Assembly: GCA_902788095.1 (NCBI GenBank)
Contig: CADAIT010000009.1
Span: forward strand, 1 to 64,000
Reading direction: 5' to 3'
Origin: an uncultured Bacteroidia bacterium
GTDB taxonomy: Bacteria > Bacteroidota > Bacteroidia > Bacteroidales > UBA932
Length of the DNA: 64,000 nt
Each line of letters starts with the position of its first letter. Within the stretch, counting starts at the first letter, position 1. Of this stretch, positions 52,236-60,580 are shown piece after piece. Position numbers and translations under genes: made by a program. The notes under the pieces are model-generated. The model was not told where the DNA came from, searched no databases, and worked only from the letters and a program-made list of their open reading frames with translations.

Positions 52236-54106
52236 GCAATCGTTTCGATGTCATCGTAATCGGCGGTGGTCATGCCGGCTGTGAAGCGGCAATGGCCGCA
52301 GCCAAGATGGGCTCTTCCGTGCTGCTGCTTACGCCGGACCTGAACGGCCTGGCCAAGATGAGTTGCAATCCGGCGGTGGGCGGCATTGCGAAAGGCCAGA
52401 TTGTCCGGGAGATTGATGCCCTGGGAGGTTACTCCGCTTTGGTGACGGATGCGGCAACGCTCCAGTTTCGCATGCTCAACCGTTCAAAGGGGCCGGCCAT
52501 GTGGAGCCCACGGGCGCAATGCGACAAACAGCTGTTTTCGGCCACCTGGTTAAAATTCCTATTAAGTAATTCTAAATTAAGCATTTACGCTGATTTTGCC
52601 TCGGATTTTCTCTTTGAGAATAAAAAAATTTCCGGCATTCGGACTGTTACCGGGGCAATTTTTTACGCTCGTGCCTTTATTTTGACCGCCGGCACCTTCC
52701 TGAACGGCCGCATGTTTATCGGCCGGCATTCTTTCGAGGGCGGCCGAATCGGGGAAAAAGCATCGTATGGCATTTCGGACCAGCTGGCTTCCTTGGGTAT
52801 TCCGACAGCCCGGATGAAGACGGGCACTCCTCCGCGCATTGACTTTCGCTCTGTCGATGTTTCCCGTTTGCAGCGTCAGGCCGGAGACGCAGAGCCGGAA
52901 CGTTTTTCCTTTCTGAACGTCCCTTCTGCCGTACAAGGGGGAAATGCTCAGATGGATTGTTATCTGCTGCACACCAATGAAAAAGTGCACGATATCCTGC
53001 GTACCGGTTTTGACCGTTCTCCCCTTTTTACGGGCCTGATTCATGGCAAAGGTCCGCGCTATTGTCCCAGCATCGAGGACAAGCTCCGCACCTTTGCCGA
53101 TAAGGATTCACATCAGCTGTTCCTGGAGCCGGAGGGCCGAAATTCCCCCGAATACTACTTGCAAGGTTTCTCCTCTTCGCTTCCGCTTGAGGTTCAGCTG
53201 GAAGCCATGCATGCCATCGAAGGACTCGAAAATGCCGTTGTCTTCAAACCGGCTTATGCGGTGGAGTATGACTATTTCGACCCGCAGAGTCTGCATTATT
53301 CCCTGCGTTCCAAGTTGATTGATAACCTGTTTTTGGCCGGTCAGGTGAATGGTACGACCGGGTACGAAGAGGCCGCCGCACAAGGTATTCTTGCCGGAAT
53401 GAATGCGCATCTGTGGCTGCATGACAAGGAGCCTTTGGTACTTCGACGTGACCAGGCTTACATCGGCGTTCTCATCGACGACCTTATCAATAAAGGAGTG
53501 GATGAACCGTATCGCATGTTTACCTCCCGTGCGGAATATCGTATCCTGTTGAGGCAAGACAATGCGGATTTCCGTTTGACGGCCTTGTCACATGACTTGG
53601 GACTCGCCTCCGAGGAACGATACGCTGCCATGATGCGTAAACAAGAGGAGGTGGAATCCCTTACAGAACTATGCCGAAGTACGAAAGTGAAGCCTGCTGC
53701 GCTTAATGATTTTCTCATTTCGATTGGCTCTACTCCCCTTTCTGAAGGCAAACATCTGGAAGAATTGGTTGCCCGTCCTGAGATTTCTTTGGGTGAGTTG
53801 CTTAAATTTGTTCCACGTGGAACAAATAACGACGCGTCCTATAGTTCAGCGGTTGTCACTGCAGTAGAGGTTGCCATCAAGTATGCCGGCTACATTGAAC
53901 GGGAGAAACTTCAGGCGGAGAAAAATGCCCGGCTCGAATATATCCGGATTCCTGCTGACTTCAATTTTGATGAGCTCCAAAGTTTGTCCATTGAATGTCG
54001 CCAGAAGCTGAAAAAATATAAGCCTGAGACCATTGCTCAGGCTTCCAGAATTCCCGGCGTTTCCCCCGCCGATATTTCCGTTTTACTTGTCTATTTCGGG
54101 CGATAG
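52232..54106 (+). CDS. mnmG: tRNA uridine 5-carboxymethylaminomethyl modification enzyme MnmG (GidA)
   Basis: A 624-residue FAD enzyme that, with MnmE, modifies U34 of tRNAs reading two-codon boxes. The FAD motif is VIVIGGGHAGCEAAMAAAKM at residues 7-26. Conserved blocks include MSCNPAVGGIAKGQIVREID, TAGTFLNGRMFIGRHSFEGG, RMKTGTPPRID, GQVNGTTGYEEAAAQGILAG, FTSRAEYRILLRQDNAD and the C-terminal helical domain. It is often origin-proximal in bacteria. A parS-like palindrome is coded in frame at 53809-53824 (VPRGT). Confidence 0.97.
   Translation: MSNRFDVIVIGGGHAGCEAAMAAAKMGSSVLLLTPDLNGLAKMSCNPAVGGIAKGQIVREIDALGGYSALVTDAATLQFRMLNRSKGPAMWSPRAQCDKQLFSATWLKFLLSNSKLSIYADFASDFLFENKKISGIRTVTGAIFYARAFILTAGTFLNGRMFIGRHSFEGGRIGEKASYGISDQLASLGIPTARMKTGTPPRIDFRSVDVSRLQRQAGDAEPERFSFLNVPSAVQGGNAQMDCYLLHTNEKVHDILRTGFDRSPLFTGLIHGKGPRYCPSIEDKLRTFADKDSHQLFLEPEGRNSPEYYLQGFSSSLPLEVQLEAMHAIEGLENAVVFKPAYAVEYDYFDPQSLHYSLRSKLIDNLFLAGQVNGTTGYEEAAAQGILAGMNAHLWLHDKEPLVLRRDQAYIGVLIDDLINKGVDEPYRMFTSRAEYRILLRQDNADFRLTALSHDLGLASEERYAAMMRKQEEVESLTELCRSTKVKPAALNDFLISIGSTPLSEGKHLEELVARPEISLGELLKFVPRGTNNDASYSSAVVTAVEVAIKYAGYIEREKLQAEKNARLEYIRIPADFNFDELQSLSIECRQKLKKYKPETIAQASRIPGVSPADISVLLVYFGR
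53809..53824. other. parS-like site 1 (inside mnmG)
   Basis: TGTTCCACGTGGAACA, a perfect 16-bp palindrome matching the parS consensus TGTTnCACGTGAAACA at all but one position. It is the likely ParB-binding centromere element. Confidence 0.7.
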
Positions 54107-54116
54107 GCCGAAATGT

Positions 54117-54132
54117 TGTTCCACGTGGAACG
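54117..54132. other. parS-like site 2 (after mnmG)
   Basis: TGTTCCACGTGGAACG, 15 of 16 positions equal to site 1, 308 bp away, between the convergent mnmG and ruvA stops. Confidence 0.7.
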
Positions 54133-54720
54133 CTAAAGTTTCTGTAAGGCGGCTTTGATGATGTCCTCCACTTTAGCGTTGGGGTGTTCTTTGAGGATGC
54201 CCGGCATTACCTTGCTGATGTTTGCCTTGGAGAATCCGAGCATGCCCAGGGCGGTTGTAGCCTCGTCCACCACAGCGGAATTGTTCGTTTGGAAGATGGC
54301 GGGCGCATCTGCTCCTTCGCCCTTTGCAACTTTGTCTTTCAGCTCCAAAATAAGCCGCTGAGCACTCTTGAGGCCAATTCCCTTCACGCTCTTGATACGG
54401 TTTACATCACCGGCCAGAATGGCTTGTCGGATCTCTTCCGAGGTAAGCGTGGAGAGCATCATGCGGGCAGATGCAACGCCGATTCCGGATACGCCAATCA
54501 GCAGGCGGAAGAGTTCGCGCTCGTCCTTGGTAGCAAAACCGTAGTACAGTTCTTCATCTTCCCGGATGTAGTGATGGATGTACGCAACGGCCTGCGTCTG
54601 CAGTTGGAAAGCCTCGTAGGTTTGCAGCGAAATAAGGATGCTGTAGCCGATTCCCTGGTTTTCCAGAATAAGTTCCGTAGGAGTTAATTCAATGATTTGT
54701 CCTCTAATGTAGTCTATCAT
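54133..54720 (-). CDS. ruvA: Holliday junction DNA-binding protein RuvA
   Basis: A 195-residue subunit that binds four-way junctions and loads RuvB. Domain I starts MIDYIRGQIIELTPTELILE. The helix-hairpin-helix pair of domain II is visible (LIGVSGIGVASARMMLS, then SVKGIGLKSAQRLILELKDK), and the C-terminal RuvB-binding domain III ends VEDIIKAALQKL. Length is normal. It converges on mnmG; the gap holds parS-like site 2. Confidence 0.96.
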   Translation of the reverse strand: MIDYIRGQIIELTPTELILENQGIGYSILISLQTYEAFQLQTQAVAYIHHYIREDEELYYGFATKDERELFRLLIGVSGIGVASARMMLSTLTSEEIRQAILAGDVNRIKSVKGIGLKSAQRLILELKDKVAKGEGADAPAIFQTNNSAVVDEATTALGMLGFSKANISKVMPGILKEHPNAKVEDIIKAALQKL

Positions 54721-54727
54721 AGGTGTA

Positions 54728-54753
54728 AGATTCTTCGACTTTGCAGGAAATGA
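54728..54753. repeat. Dispersed palindromic repeat copy 4 (degenerate, ruvA-sufS gap)
   Basis: AGATTCTTCGACTTTGCAGG plus AAATGA: the left half matches the family, the right arm is degraded. Confidence 0.5.
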
Positions 54754-54777
54754 GATTAATTATTGAGCAAAATTATG

Positions 54778-54785
54778 TAAATTTG
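54778..54785 (+). promoter_or_regulatory. -7 box for sufS
   Basis: TAAATTTG, 17 bases before the sufS ATG. The -33 element is unclear. Confidence 0.45.
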
Positions 54786-54802
54786 CAGACTTATCCAAAG
54801 AT

Positions 54803-56020
54803 ATGGTAGAAGAGATTCGCAAACAGTTCCCTGCCCTTTCCGCACGCGTGTACGGCAAGCCTTTGGTGTATTTGGACAATGCAGCATCGGCCCAGCGGCC
54901 GCAGTCGGTCGTAGATACCTGGACGCAATCCGTGCTGGCCGGGAATGCGAATATTCACCGTGCCGTCCATTATCTGGCAGGCGTTGCCACGGAAGCCTAT
55001 GAGGGCGCCCGCGACTGCGTTCAGGCCTTTATCCATGCCGCGAGCAGGGAAGATATTGTCTTCACTTCCGGCGCCACTGCTGCCGTGAATCTCGTCGCTT
55101 CTTCTTTCGGGGAAGCGTTTCTTCAGGAAGGCGACGAAGTGATCGTTTCGCTTGCGGAGCATCACTCCAACATTGTCCCGTGGCAGCTTGTTTGCGAGCG
55201 CAAAAAAGCGGTCCTTAAAGTGCTTGACATTCGCGAAAATGGTGTACTGGCGGTGGATACGCTGGAAAAACTGCTTTCTCAGCGCACCAAAATTGTCGCT
55301 ATTTCTCACATATCCAATGTGTTAGGCCTTGTCAACCCTGTGCAAGAAATCGTTGCAGTCTGTCACAAACACGGCGTTCCCGTGCTGGTTGACGGTGCGC
55401 AGGGCGTCGTTCACGAGCCGATAGATGTCCAGGCGCTGGATTGCGATTTTTATGTGTTCTCCGGTCACAAGCTTTATGCCGCGACGGGAACGGGCGTGCT
55501 CTATGGAAAGCGGAAATGGCTGGACGCCATGCCTCCGTATATGGGCGGCGGCGAAATGATTAAGAGCGTCAGTTTTGCCAAAACCACCTATGCTCCCCTG
55601 CCGGAGAAATTCGAGGCCGGCACGCAAAATTTCAATGGCGTACCTACGCTGGTCCCTGCCATCCGTTTTGTACAAGCCTCACGGGAAGATTCCGACGTTC
55701 AGAAAGAGCAGGCGGCCATTACGGAGTATGTTTACACGAAACTAATGGAGGATAAGCGCATTACCCTTTACGGAACAGCGCGTGAATACAAGATTCCGCT
55801 CTTCTCTTTTGCCGTGAAAGGAGCTCACCATGAGGACCTTGCGCTTATTATGGACAAGATGGGAATCGCCCTCCGTTCCGGTCAGATGTGTGCGGAGCCG
55901 CTCATGGACCGCCTGGGCGTAACCGGCCTCCTGCGGGCCTCTTTTGCCCCTTACAACACCCTTGCGGAGGCGGAATTTTTTATCAGGAGCCTGAACAAGG
56001 CCATCGACATGTTGGTTTAG
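54803..56020 (+). CDS. sufS: Cysteine desulfurase SufS
   Basis: A 405-residue PLP enzyme of the SufS/CsdA class that takes sulfur from cysteine for Fe-S cluster assembly. The PLP Lys is in FYVFSGHKLYAATGTGVLYG, the catalytic Cys in GIALRSGQMCAEPLMDRLG, and the cofactor contacts in ISHISNVLGLVNPV and PVLVDGAQGVVHEP. It forms a cluster with sufE and a DUF59 gene; the SufBCD scaffold genes are not in the window. Confidence 0.95.
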   Translation: MVEEIRKQFPALSARVYGKPLVYLDNAASAQRPQSVVDTWTQSVLAGNANIHRAVHYLAGVATEAYEGARDCVQAFIHAASREDIVFTSGATAAVNLVASSFGEAFLQEGDEVIVSLAEHHSNIVPWQLVCERKKAVLKVLDIRENGVLAVDTLEKLLSQRTKIVAISHISNVLGLVNPVQEIVAVCHKHGVPVLVDGAQGVVHEPIDVQALDCDFYVFSGHKLYAATGTGVLYGKRKWLDAMPPYMGGGEMIKSVSFAKTTYAPLPEKFEAGTQNFNGVPTLVPAIRFVQASREDSDVQKEQAAITEYVYTKLMEDKRITLYGTAREYKIPLFSFAVKGAHHEDLALIMDKMGIALRSGQMCAEPLMDRLGVTGLLRASFAPYNTLAEAEFFIRSLNKAIDMLV

Positions 56021-56054
56021 AGATGTCCGGCCGGCCGGACATGACGCAAAGAAT

Positions 56055-56468
56055 ATGAGTTTAGAGGACAAAAAACAGCAGATTATCGAGGATTTCTCCA
56101 TCTACGACGAGTGGCTGGACAAATACGAGTATCTGATAGAGCTGGGAAAGAACCTGGAGGCGTTTCCGGAAGAAAAAAAGACGGAAGAAAGGCTTATTAA
56201 AGGGTGCCAGTCGCGGGTATGGCTGGACAGCGAGCTGCGCGACGGACGCCTGTATTTTACCGCCGACAGCGACGCCATCATTACCAAAGGCATCATTTCG
56301 CTGCTTGTCGGCGTGTATTCCGGCTGCACCAAGGAGGAGATCGTGGCAGACGATTTCGGTTTTATAGCGGAAATCGGCCTCAAGGACAACCTCTCCCCTA
56401 CCCGCGCCAACGGCCTGGTGTCCATGATAGAACGGATTAAAGAGCTTGCCGGTCAGGGCCGGCAATAA
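56055..56468 (+). CDS. sufE: Sulfur acceptor protein SufE
   Basis: A 137-residue partner that receives persulfide from SufS. The active Cys is in EERLIKGCQSRVWL, with conserved SDAIITKGIISLLVGVYSG and GLKDNLSPTRANGLVSMIER. It lies 34 bases after sufS, so it is probably cotranscribed. Confidence 0.94.
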   Translation: MSLEDKKQQIIEDFSIYDEWLDKYEYLIELGKNLEAFPEEKKTEERLIKGCQSRVWLDSELRDGRLYFTADSDAIITKGIISLLVGVYSGCTKEEIVADDFGFIAEIGLKDNLSPTRANGLVSMIERIKELAGQGRQ

Positions 56469-56469
56469 T

Positions 56470-56496
56470 GTCATTCTGAGCGAAGCCGAAGAATCT
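56470..56496. repeat. Dispersed palindromic repeat copy 5 (sufE-DUF59 gap)
   Basis: GTCATTCTGAGCGAAGCCGA plus AGAATCT; starts one base after the sufE stop and ends one base before the next ATG, filling the gap exactly. Confidence 0.75.
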
Positions 56497-56497
56497 T

Positions 56498-56884
56498 ATG
56501 AGTGAAGAGAAAAAAGATATTCTGACAGCTGAGGACGTAAAAGCGCTGCAGCCGCTGTATGCGGCCGTTATATCGGCCTTGAAAGAGGTGTACGATCCGG
56601 AGATTCCGGTGAATATTTATGACCTGGGGCTCATTTACGAGCTTACCATCAACAAGGCGCACGAGGTGTCCATCCTGATGACGTTCACCGCGCCTAACTG
56701 TCCCATGGCGGACCAAGTAATTGGGGAGGTGCAGCAGGGCGTGGAATCCGTCCCCGGCGTCGCCAAATGCAGCATAGAGCTTACATTCGAGCCCGAATGG
56801 GACCGCAGCATGCTCTCGGAGGAAGCCCGCGTGGAGCTGGGCTTGGACTACGAAGAGGACGATTACAGTAAGCTGAACGATTGA
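56498..56884 (+). CDS. sufT: SUF-associated DUF59/MIP18 protein
   Basis: A 128-residue protein with a DUF59 domain: EVYDPEIPVNIYDLGLIYEL, then TFTAPNCPMADQVIGEV, ending in an acidic tail (YEEDDYSKLND). Such proteins (SufT/PaaD-like) help mature Fe-S proteins. The single Cys in APNCPM is the conserved reactive one. It overlaps folK by one base (TGATG). Confidence 0.88.
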   Translation: MSEEKKDILTAEDVKALQPLYAAVISALKEVYDPEIPVNIYDLGLIYELTINKAHEVSILMTFTAPNCPMADQVIGEVQQGVESVPGVAKCSIELTFEPEWDRSMLSEEARVELGLDYEEDDYSKLND

Positions 56885-57366
56885 TGGAACGGGTCAACAT
56901 ATATCTGGGCCTGGGGTCCAACATGGGCGACCGGGATATGAACCTCCTGCGGGCCGTGAACCTGCTGGACGAGGCCTTCGGGACGCATCCGGAACGTATT
57001 TCCCGGATTGTGGAAACGCCCGCCTGGGGCTTTGAGGGGCCGGATTTCCTGAATCTGTGTGTATTGTATCGTCTCCCCCGCCTCGGGACACCCACCGAGC
57101 ACGGTCTGGAGATTCTGCACACGGTGAAGGCCGTGGAAAAAGCCATGGGACGCGAAGCGGAACCTCTTTTTGATGCCACGGGCCAGCGCGTGTACCACGA
57201 CCGTCTCATCGACATCGACATTCTCTGTTATGGAGCGGAAACCATTCAGACAGAGGAGCTTATAGTCCCCCATCCGCTGATTGCCCAGCGGGATTTCGTG
57301 AAAAAGCCCTTGTTGGAAATATCCAAACCGGAAATCCGCACGGCATTTCCCGAAATTTTTGCGTAA
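56884..57366 (+). CDS. folK: 6-hydroxymethyl-7,8-dihydropterin pyrophosphokinase
   Basis: A 160-residue HPPK, which transfers pyrophosphate from ATP to hydroxymethyl-dihydropterin on the folate pathway that ends with FolA. Signatures: NIYLGLGSNMGDRDMNLLRA, PAWGFEGPDFLNLC, and the metal- and ATP-binding DRLIDIDILCYG with VPHPLIAQRDFV. I use ATG 56884; a TTG one codon earlier is possible. Confidence 0.94.
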   Translation: MERVNIYLGLGSNMGDRDMNLLRAVNLLDEAFGTHPERISRIVETPAWGFEGPDFLNLCVLYRLPRLGTPTEHGLEILHTVKAVEKAMGREAEPLFDATGQRVYHDRLIDIDILCYGAETIQTEELIVPHPLIAQRDFVKKPLLEISKPEIRTAFPEIFA

Positions 57367-57419
57367 ATTTGCCGTTCTGAACGAAGTGTAAATTTGTCGT
57401 TCTGAACGAAGTGAAGAAT
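57365..57419. repeat. Dispersed palindromic repeat copy 6 (tandem, folK-glyS gap)
   Basis: Two tandem 25-bp units, AAATTTGCCGTTCTGAACGA and AAATTTGTCGTTCTGAACGA, each with AGTG; the second continues AAGAATA. Each begins with TAAATTTG (57364-57371 and 57389-57396), a -7 promoter match, so the repeat may also carry the glyS promoter. Confidence 0.65.
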
Positions 57420-57436
57420 ATAAATATCAACGTTAT

Positions 57437-58975
57437 ATGACACAGGATGAACTTTTTAAGGTGCTGGTAGCCCACTGCAAGGAGTATGGGTTCATTTTCC
57501 CCTCCAGCGAAATCTACGACGGTCTGGCCGCCGTGTACGACTACGGTCAGATGGGTGTACAGCTAAAGAACAACATCAAAAACTACTGGTGGGAAGCCAT
57601 GACCCGCCTGAATGAGAATATCGTCGGCATCGACTCCGCCATCTTCATGCACCCCCGCATTTGGGAAGCTTCCGGCCATGTAGGCGCCTTCAACGACCCG
57701 CTCATCGACAATAAAGACTCCAAAAAACGTTATCGTGCCGATGTCCTCATCGAGGACTTCCTGAGCAAAATTGAGGAGAAAATCGAGAAGGAAGTGTCCA
57801 AGGGTCGCAAAAAGTTCGGCGATGCCTTCAATGAGGAGCAGTTCCGCGCCACCAACCCCAACGTGCTGCGCGAAAAAGCCAAATGGGAGGAGGTCCACGG
57901 CCGTTACGTGGCGGCCGAGAAAGCCAACGACCTGGCGGAATACCGTCAGATTATTATCGACAACAACATTGTGTGCCCTATCAGCGGCACCTGCAACTGG
58001 ACGGAAGTGCGTCAGTTCAACCTGATGTTCCAGACCTCCATGGGCAGCACGGCAGAGGGCGCCAACACCATTTATCTGCGTCCTGAGACCGCCCAGGGCA
58101 TTTTTGTGAACTACCTGAACGTGCAGAAAACCGGCCGCATGAAGATTCCTTTCGGCATAGCCCAGATAGGCAAAGCCTTCCGCAATGAGATTGTGGCCCG
58201 CCAGTTCATCTTCCGCATGCGTGAGTTCGAGCAGATGGAAATGCAGTTCTTCATCAAGCCCGGCACCGAGCTGGATTGGTTCAAAAAATGGAAGGAGACC
58301 CGCATGAAATGGCATGTCAACCTGGGCATGGGGGCCGAGAATTACCGTTTTCACGATCACGAGAAGCTGGCCCACTACGCCAATGCCGCTACGGACATCG
58401 AATTCAATTTCCCCTTCGGTTTCAAGGAGCTAGAAGGTATCCACAGCCGCACCAACTTCGACCTGGGCAACCACCAGAAGTTCTCCGGAAAGAAGATTGA
58501 ATACTTTGACCCTGAGGAGAATACCTCCTATACGCCGTATGTCATTGAAACGTCCATCGGCGTAGACCGCATGTGCCTGGCCGTGCTGGCCCACTCCTAC
58601 ACCGTGGAGAAGCTGGAAAACGGCGAGGAACGCGTTGTAATGAAGATTCCCGCCCCGCTTGCACCCATCAAGGTGGCCGTGATGCCGCTGGTGAAGAAGG
58701 ACGGACTGCCGGAAATGGCCCAGAAAGTCGTTGACGAGCTCAAATACGACTTCTCCTACCAGTACGACGAGAAAGACTCCATAGGCAAGCGTTATCGCCG
58801 TCAGGACGCCATCGGTACGCCTTTCTGCGTAACGGTTGACCACGACACCCTGAATGACGGCTGCGTCACCGTACGCGACCGCGACACCATGACTCAGGAG
58901 CGCGTCAAAATTGAGGACCTCCGTGCCCTTATCGACAAGAAGGTAAGCCTGACCAACCTCCTTCGCAATTTGTAG
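57437..58975 (+). CDS. glyS: Glycyl-tRNA synthetase
   Basis: A 512-residue class II enzyme of the single-chain (eukaryote/Thermus-like) type. Motif 2 region FGIAQIGKAFRNEIVARQFI, then FRMREFEQMEMQFF; the eubacterial/eukaryal marker YLRPETAQGIFVNY; FDLGNHQKFSGKKIEYFDPE; motif 3 IETSIGVDRMCLAVL; and a C-terminal anticodon-binding domain (APIKVAVMPLVKKDGLPEMA, then GKRYRRQDAIGTPFCVTVDH). Length is slightly above the bacterial 460 norm because of an insertion near residues 100-180. It charges tRNA-Gly in the cytoplasm. Confidence 0.96.
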   Translation: MTQDELFKVLVAHCKEYGFIFPSSEIYDGLAAVYDYGQMGVQLKNNIKNYWWEAMTRLNENIVGIDSAIFMHPRIWEASGHVGAFNDPLIDNKDSKKRYRADVLIEDFLSKIEEKIEKEVSKGRKKFGDAFNEEQFRATNPNVLREKAKWEEVHGRYVAAEKANDLAEYRQIIIDNNIVCPISGTCNWTEVRQFNLMFQTSMGSTAEGANTIYLRPETAQGIFVNYLNVQKTGRMKIPFGIAQIGKAFRNEIVARQFIFRMREFEQMEMQFFIKPGTELDWFKKWKETRMKWHVNLGMGAENYRFHDHEKLAHYANAATDIEFNFPFGFKELEGIHSRTNFDLGNHQKFSGKKIEYFDPEENTSYTPYVIETSIGVDRMCLAVLAHSYTVEKLENGEERVVMKIPAPLAPIKVAVMPLVKKDGLPEMAQKVVDELKYDFSYQYDEKDSIGKRYRRQDAIGTPFCVTVDHDTLNDGCVTVRDRDTMTQERVKIEDLRALIDKKVSLTNLLRNL

Positions 58976-58978
58976 CCT

Positions 58979-59554
58979 ATGGGAGCCCTTGCGTTGCTTG
59001 TAACGGCCATTCTGGCCACGCTGGTCTTGTACTTTTGGGCAAAGAAAGCACAAGCGGAAAAGCAACTGCAGGAGGAACGCGAGGAAAACGAACGGATGAT
59101 GACGGTGGCTGAGGACCTGGAAAAGCGTCTCAGCCACCTTAAACAGCAAAAAAAGGCCACGCCTGTCCTGGGAATAGACATGCTGGACCGCCTTTGCGAG
59201 CAGTATTATATTTATGAGGGCACCGACAACCTGCAGCCCCGCATCGTGAAAGAAGTCCGCAACGTGGTGGAGGGCCTGCGGACCGATGTGAACATGCAGC
59301 GTACGCTGGAACAGACGCTCAATGCGCAGAATGACCAGGTGATGGAAAAACTGCGTGCCACCTTCCCCCGCTGGAAGGAAGAAGACTTTCTCCTGTACCT
59401 GTTTACCGCCTCCGGCTTTTCCTCAACAACGCTTTCCACGCTTTTGGAAAAGGATAAACCATACATTTACAATCGTTTATATCGATTGAAGGAGCGTATC
59501 AAGGTCTCAGGGACGCGCGATAGAGACCTTTTCCTTGGCTGTTTGGAGCGTTAA
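58979..59554 (+). CDS. Membrane-anchored coiled-coil protein with HTH-like C-terminus
   Basis: A 191-residue protein. A single membrane helix (about residues 4-20, LALLVTAILATLVLYFWAKK) is followed by a charged coiled coil (about 22-60, AEKQLQEEREENERMMTVAE). The C-terminal region from about 140 (KEEDFLLYLFTASGFSSTTL, then STLLEKDKPYIYNRLYRLKE) resembles the LuxR-like helix-turn-helix at the end of Bacteroidetes TPR/histidine-kinase-like regulators. There are no TPR repeats here, so it is a short form. It begins 3 bases after glyS. DNA binding from the membrane is possible but unproven. Confidence 0.65.
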   Translation: MGALALLVTAILATLVLYFWAKKAQAEKQLQEEREENERMMTVAEDLEKRLSHLKQQKKATPVLGIDMLDRLCEQYYIYEGTDNLQPRIVKEVRNVVEGLRTDVNMQRTLEQTLNAQNDQVMEKLRATFPRWKEEDFLLYLFTASGFSSTTLSTLLEKDKPYIYNRLYRLKERIKVSGTRDRDLFLGCLER

Positions 59555-59700
59555 TTCTTTTCGTGGAGAACGGCGGAAATTCGGTGGTTTTCGACAGCAG
59601 TTATCGCGTCTGCGAGATTTTTACAAACGCCATGCCGCGTAAATAACTAATAATCAGCCACTTGCGAAATTATTTTGCGAGATTGTTTTTTGTCGGACAG

Positions 59701-59731
59701 TTTGCGGGTCGAAAAAGTGGCCTTATCTTTG
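59701..59731 (+). promoter_or_regulatory. Promoter for tonB
   Basis: -33 TTTG 59701-59704, 19-bp spacer, -7 TATCTTTG 59724-59731, with 32 bases to the tonB ATG. The best match to the Bacteroidetes consensus in the window. Confidence 0.75.
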
Positions 59732-59763
59732 CATTCGGAATATTAACCAAAACACAAAATACC

Positions 59764-60456
59764 ATGGAAATCAAGAAATCGGAAAAAGCCAGTCTTGAAA
59801 ACAAGCGGCTTCTGTTCACCGAGATTGGCCTTGTGGTGGCCCTCCTGATTGTGTATTTCGCTTTCAACTGGGGCTCCCGTGAAGCCAAGGTAGCGGCCCT
59901 GGAAGACACCACCCAGGTGCTCGTGGAGGAAGAAATGATTGCTATCCAGAACGAACTTCCCCCGCCCCCGCCCGAGGCTCCTGCCATTCCGGTGCTGAGC
60001 GACCAGATCGACATTGTCGATGACGACATCAAACTGGACGAAGACCTGTTCATCAACCTCGAAGACAACAACCAGGCCGTTGAAATCCAGGACTACAAAG
60101 AGGCTGTCGTGGAAGAAGAGGAAGTGGAAGAGGAAGCCATTCCTTTCCAGCTGGTAGAACAAAAGCCTTCCTTCAACGGGGGCGATGCCAACGAGTTCTC
60201 CAAGTGGGTGAATTCCCGTCTGGTATATCCGGAAATCGCCAAGGAAAACGGTGTGCAGGGTCGTGTCACCCTCCAGTTCACCGTGGAGGCCGACGGCCGC
60301 GTAACCAACGTGAAAGTGCTCCGTGGCGTGGATGAATCCCTGGACAAGGAAGCCGTACGCGTGGTTTCCAGCTCTCCCAAGTGGAAGCCCGGCAAGCAGC
60401 GTGACCGCGCCGTAAAGGTAACCTATACCTTCCCGGTTATCTTCCAGCTCCGCTAA
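59764..60456 (+). CDS. tonB: TonB energy-transducing protein
   Basis: A 230-residue protein with one N-terminal membrane helix (LLFTEIGLVVALLIVYFAFN), a short Pro-rich stretch (ELPPPPPEAP), a very acidic periplasmic linker (about residues 75-130, many Glu and Asp), and the C-terminal TonB domain (FSKWVNSRLVYPEIAKENGV, then GRVTLQFTVEADGRVTNVKV, SSPKWKPGKQRDRAVKVTYT). It passes proton-motive force from ExbB/ExbD to TonB-linked receptors such as the SusC proteins here. exbB and exbD are not adjacent. I reject the longer open frame from 59662 because the promoter lies inside it. Confidence 0.92.
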   Translation: MEIKKSEKASLENKRLLFTEIGLVVALLIVYFAFNWGSREAKVAALEDTTQVLVEEEMIAIQNELPPPPPEAPAIPVLSDQIDIVDDDIKLDEDLFINLEDNNQAVEIQDYKEAVVEEEEVEEEAIPFQLVEQKPSFNGGDANEFSKWVNSRLVYPEIAKENGVQGRVTLQFTVEADGRVTNVKVLRGVDESLDKEAVRVVSSSPKWKPGKQRDRAVKVTYTFPVIFQLR

Positions 60457-60475
60457 CGTTCCCGCAGCAAAGAAA

Positions 60476-60508
60476 AGGCTCGCAAGGATTTGCGGGTCTT
60501 TTTTTTGT
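60476..60508 (+). terminator. Terminator after tonB
   Basis: Stem CTCGCAA (60479-60485)/TTGCGGG (60490-60496) with a small loop, followed by TC and a run of eight T. Confidence 0.85.
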
Positions 60509-60552
60509 GCCCATCCCCATAAATGAGGATAGGGAAGTCGTGGGAAAATACG

Positions 60553-60560
60553 TAACTTTG
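60553..60560 (+). promoter_or_regulatory. -7 box for the ABC operon
   Basis: TAACTTTG, 20 bases before the ATPase ATG. The -33 element is unclear. Confidence 0.45.
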
Positions 60561-60580
60561 CCGCTCTTAAACGCGTAATT

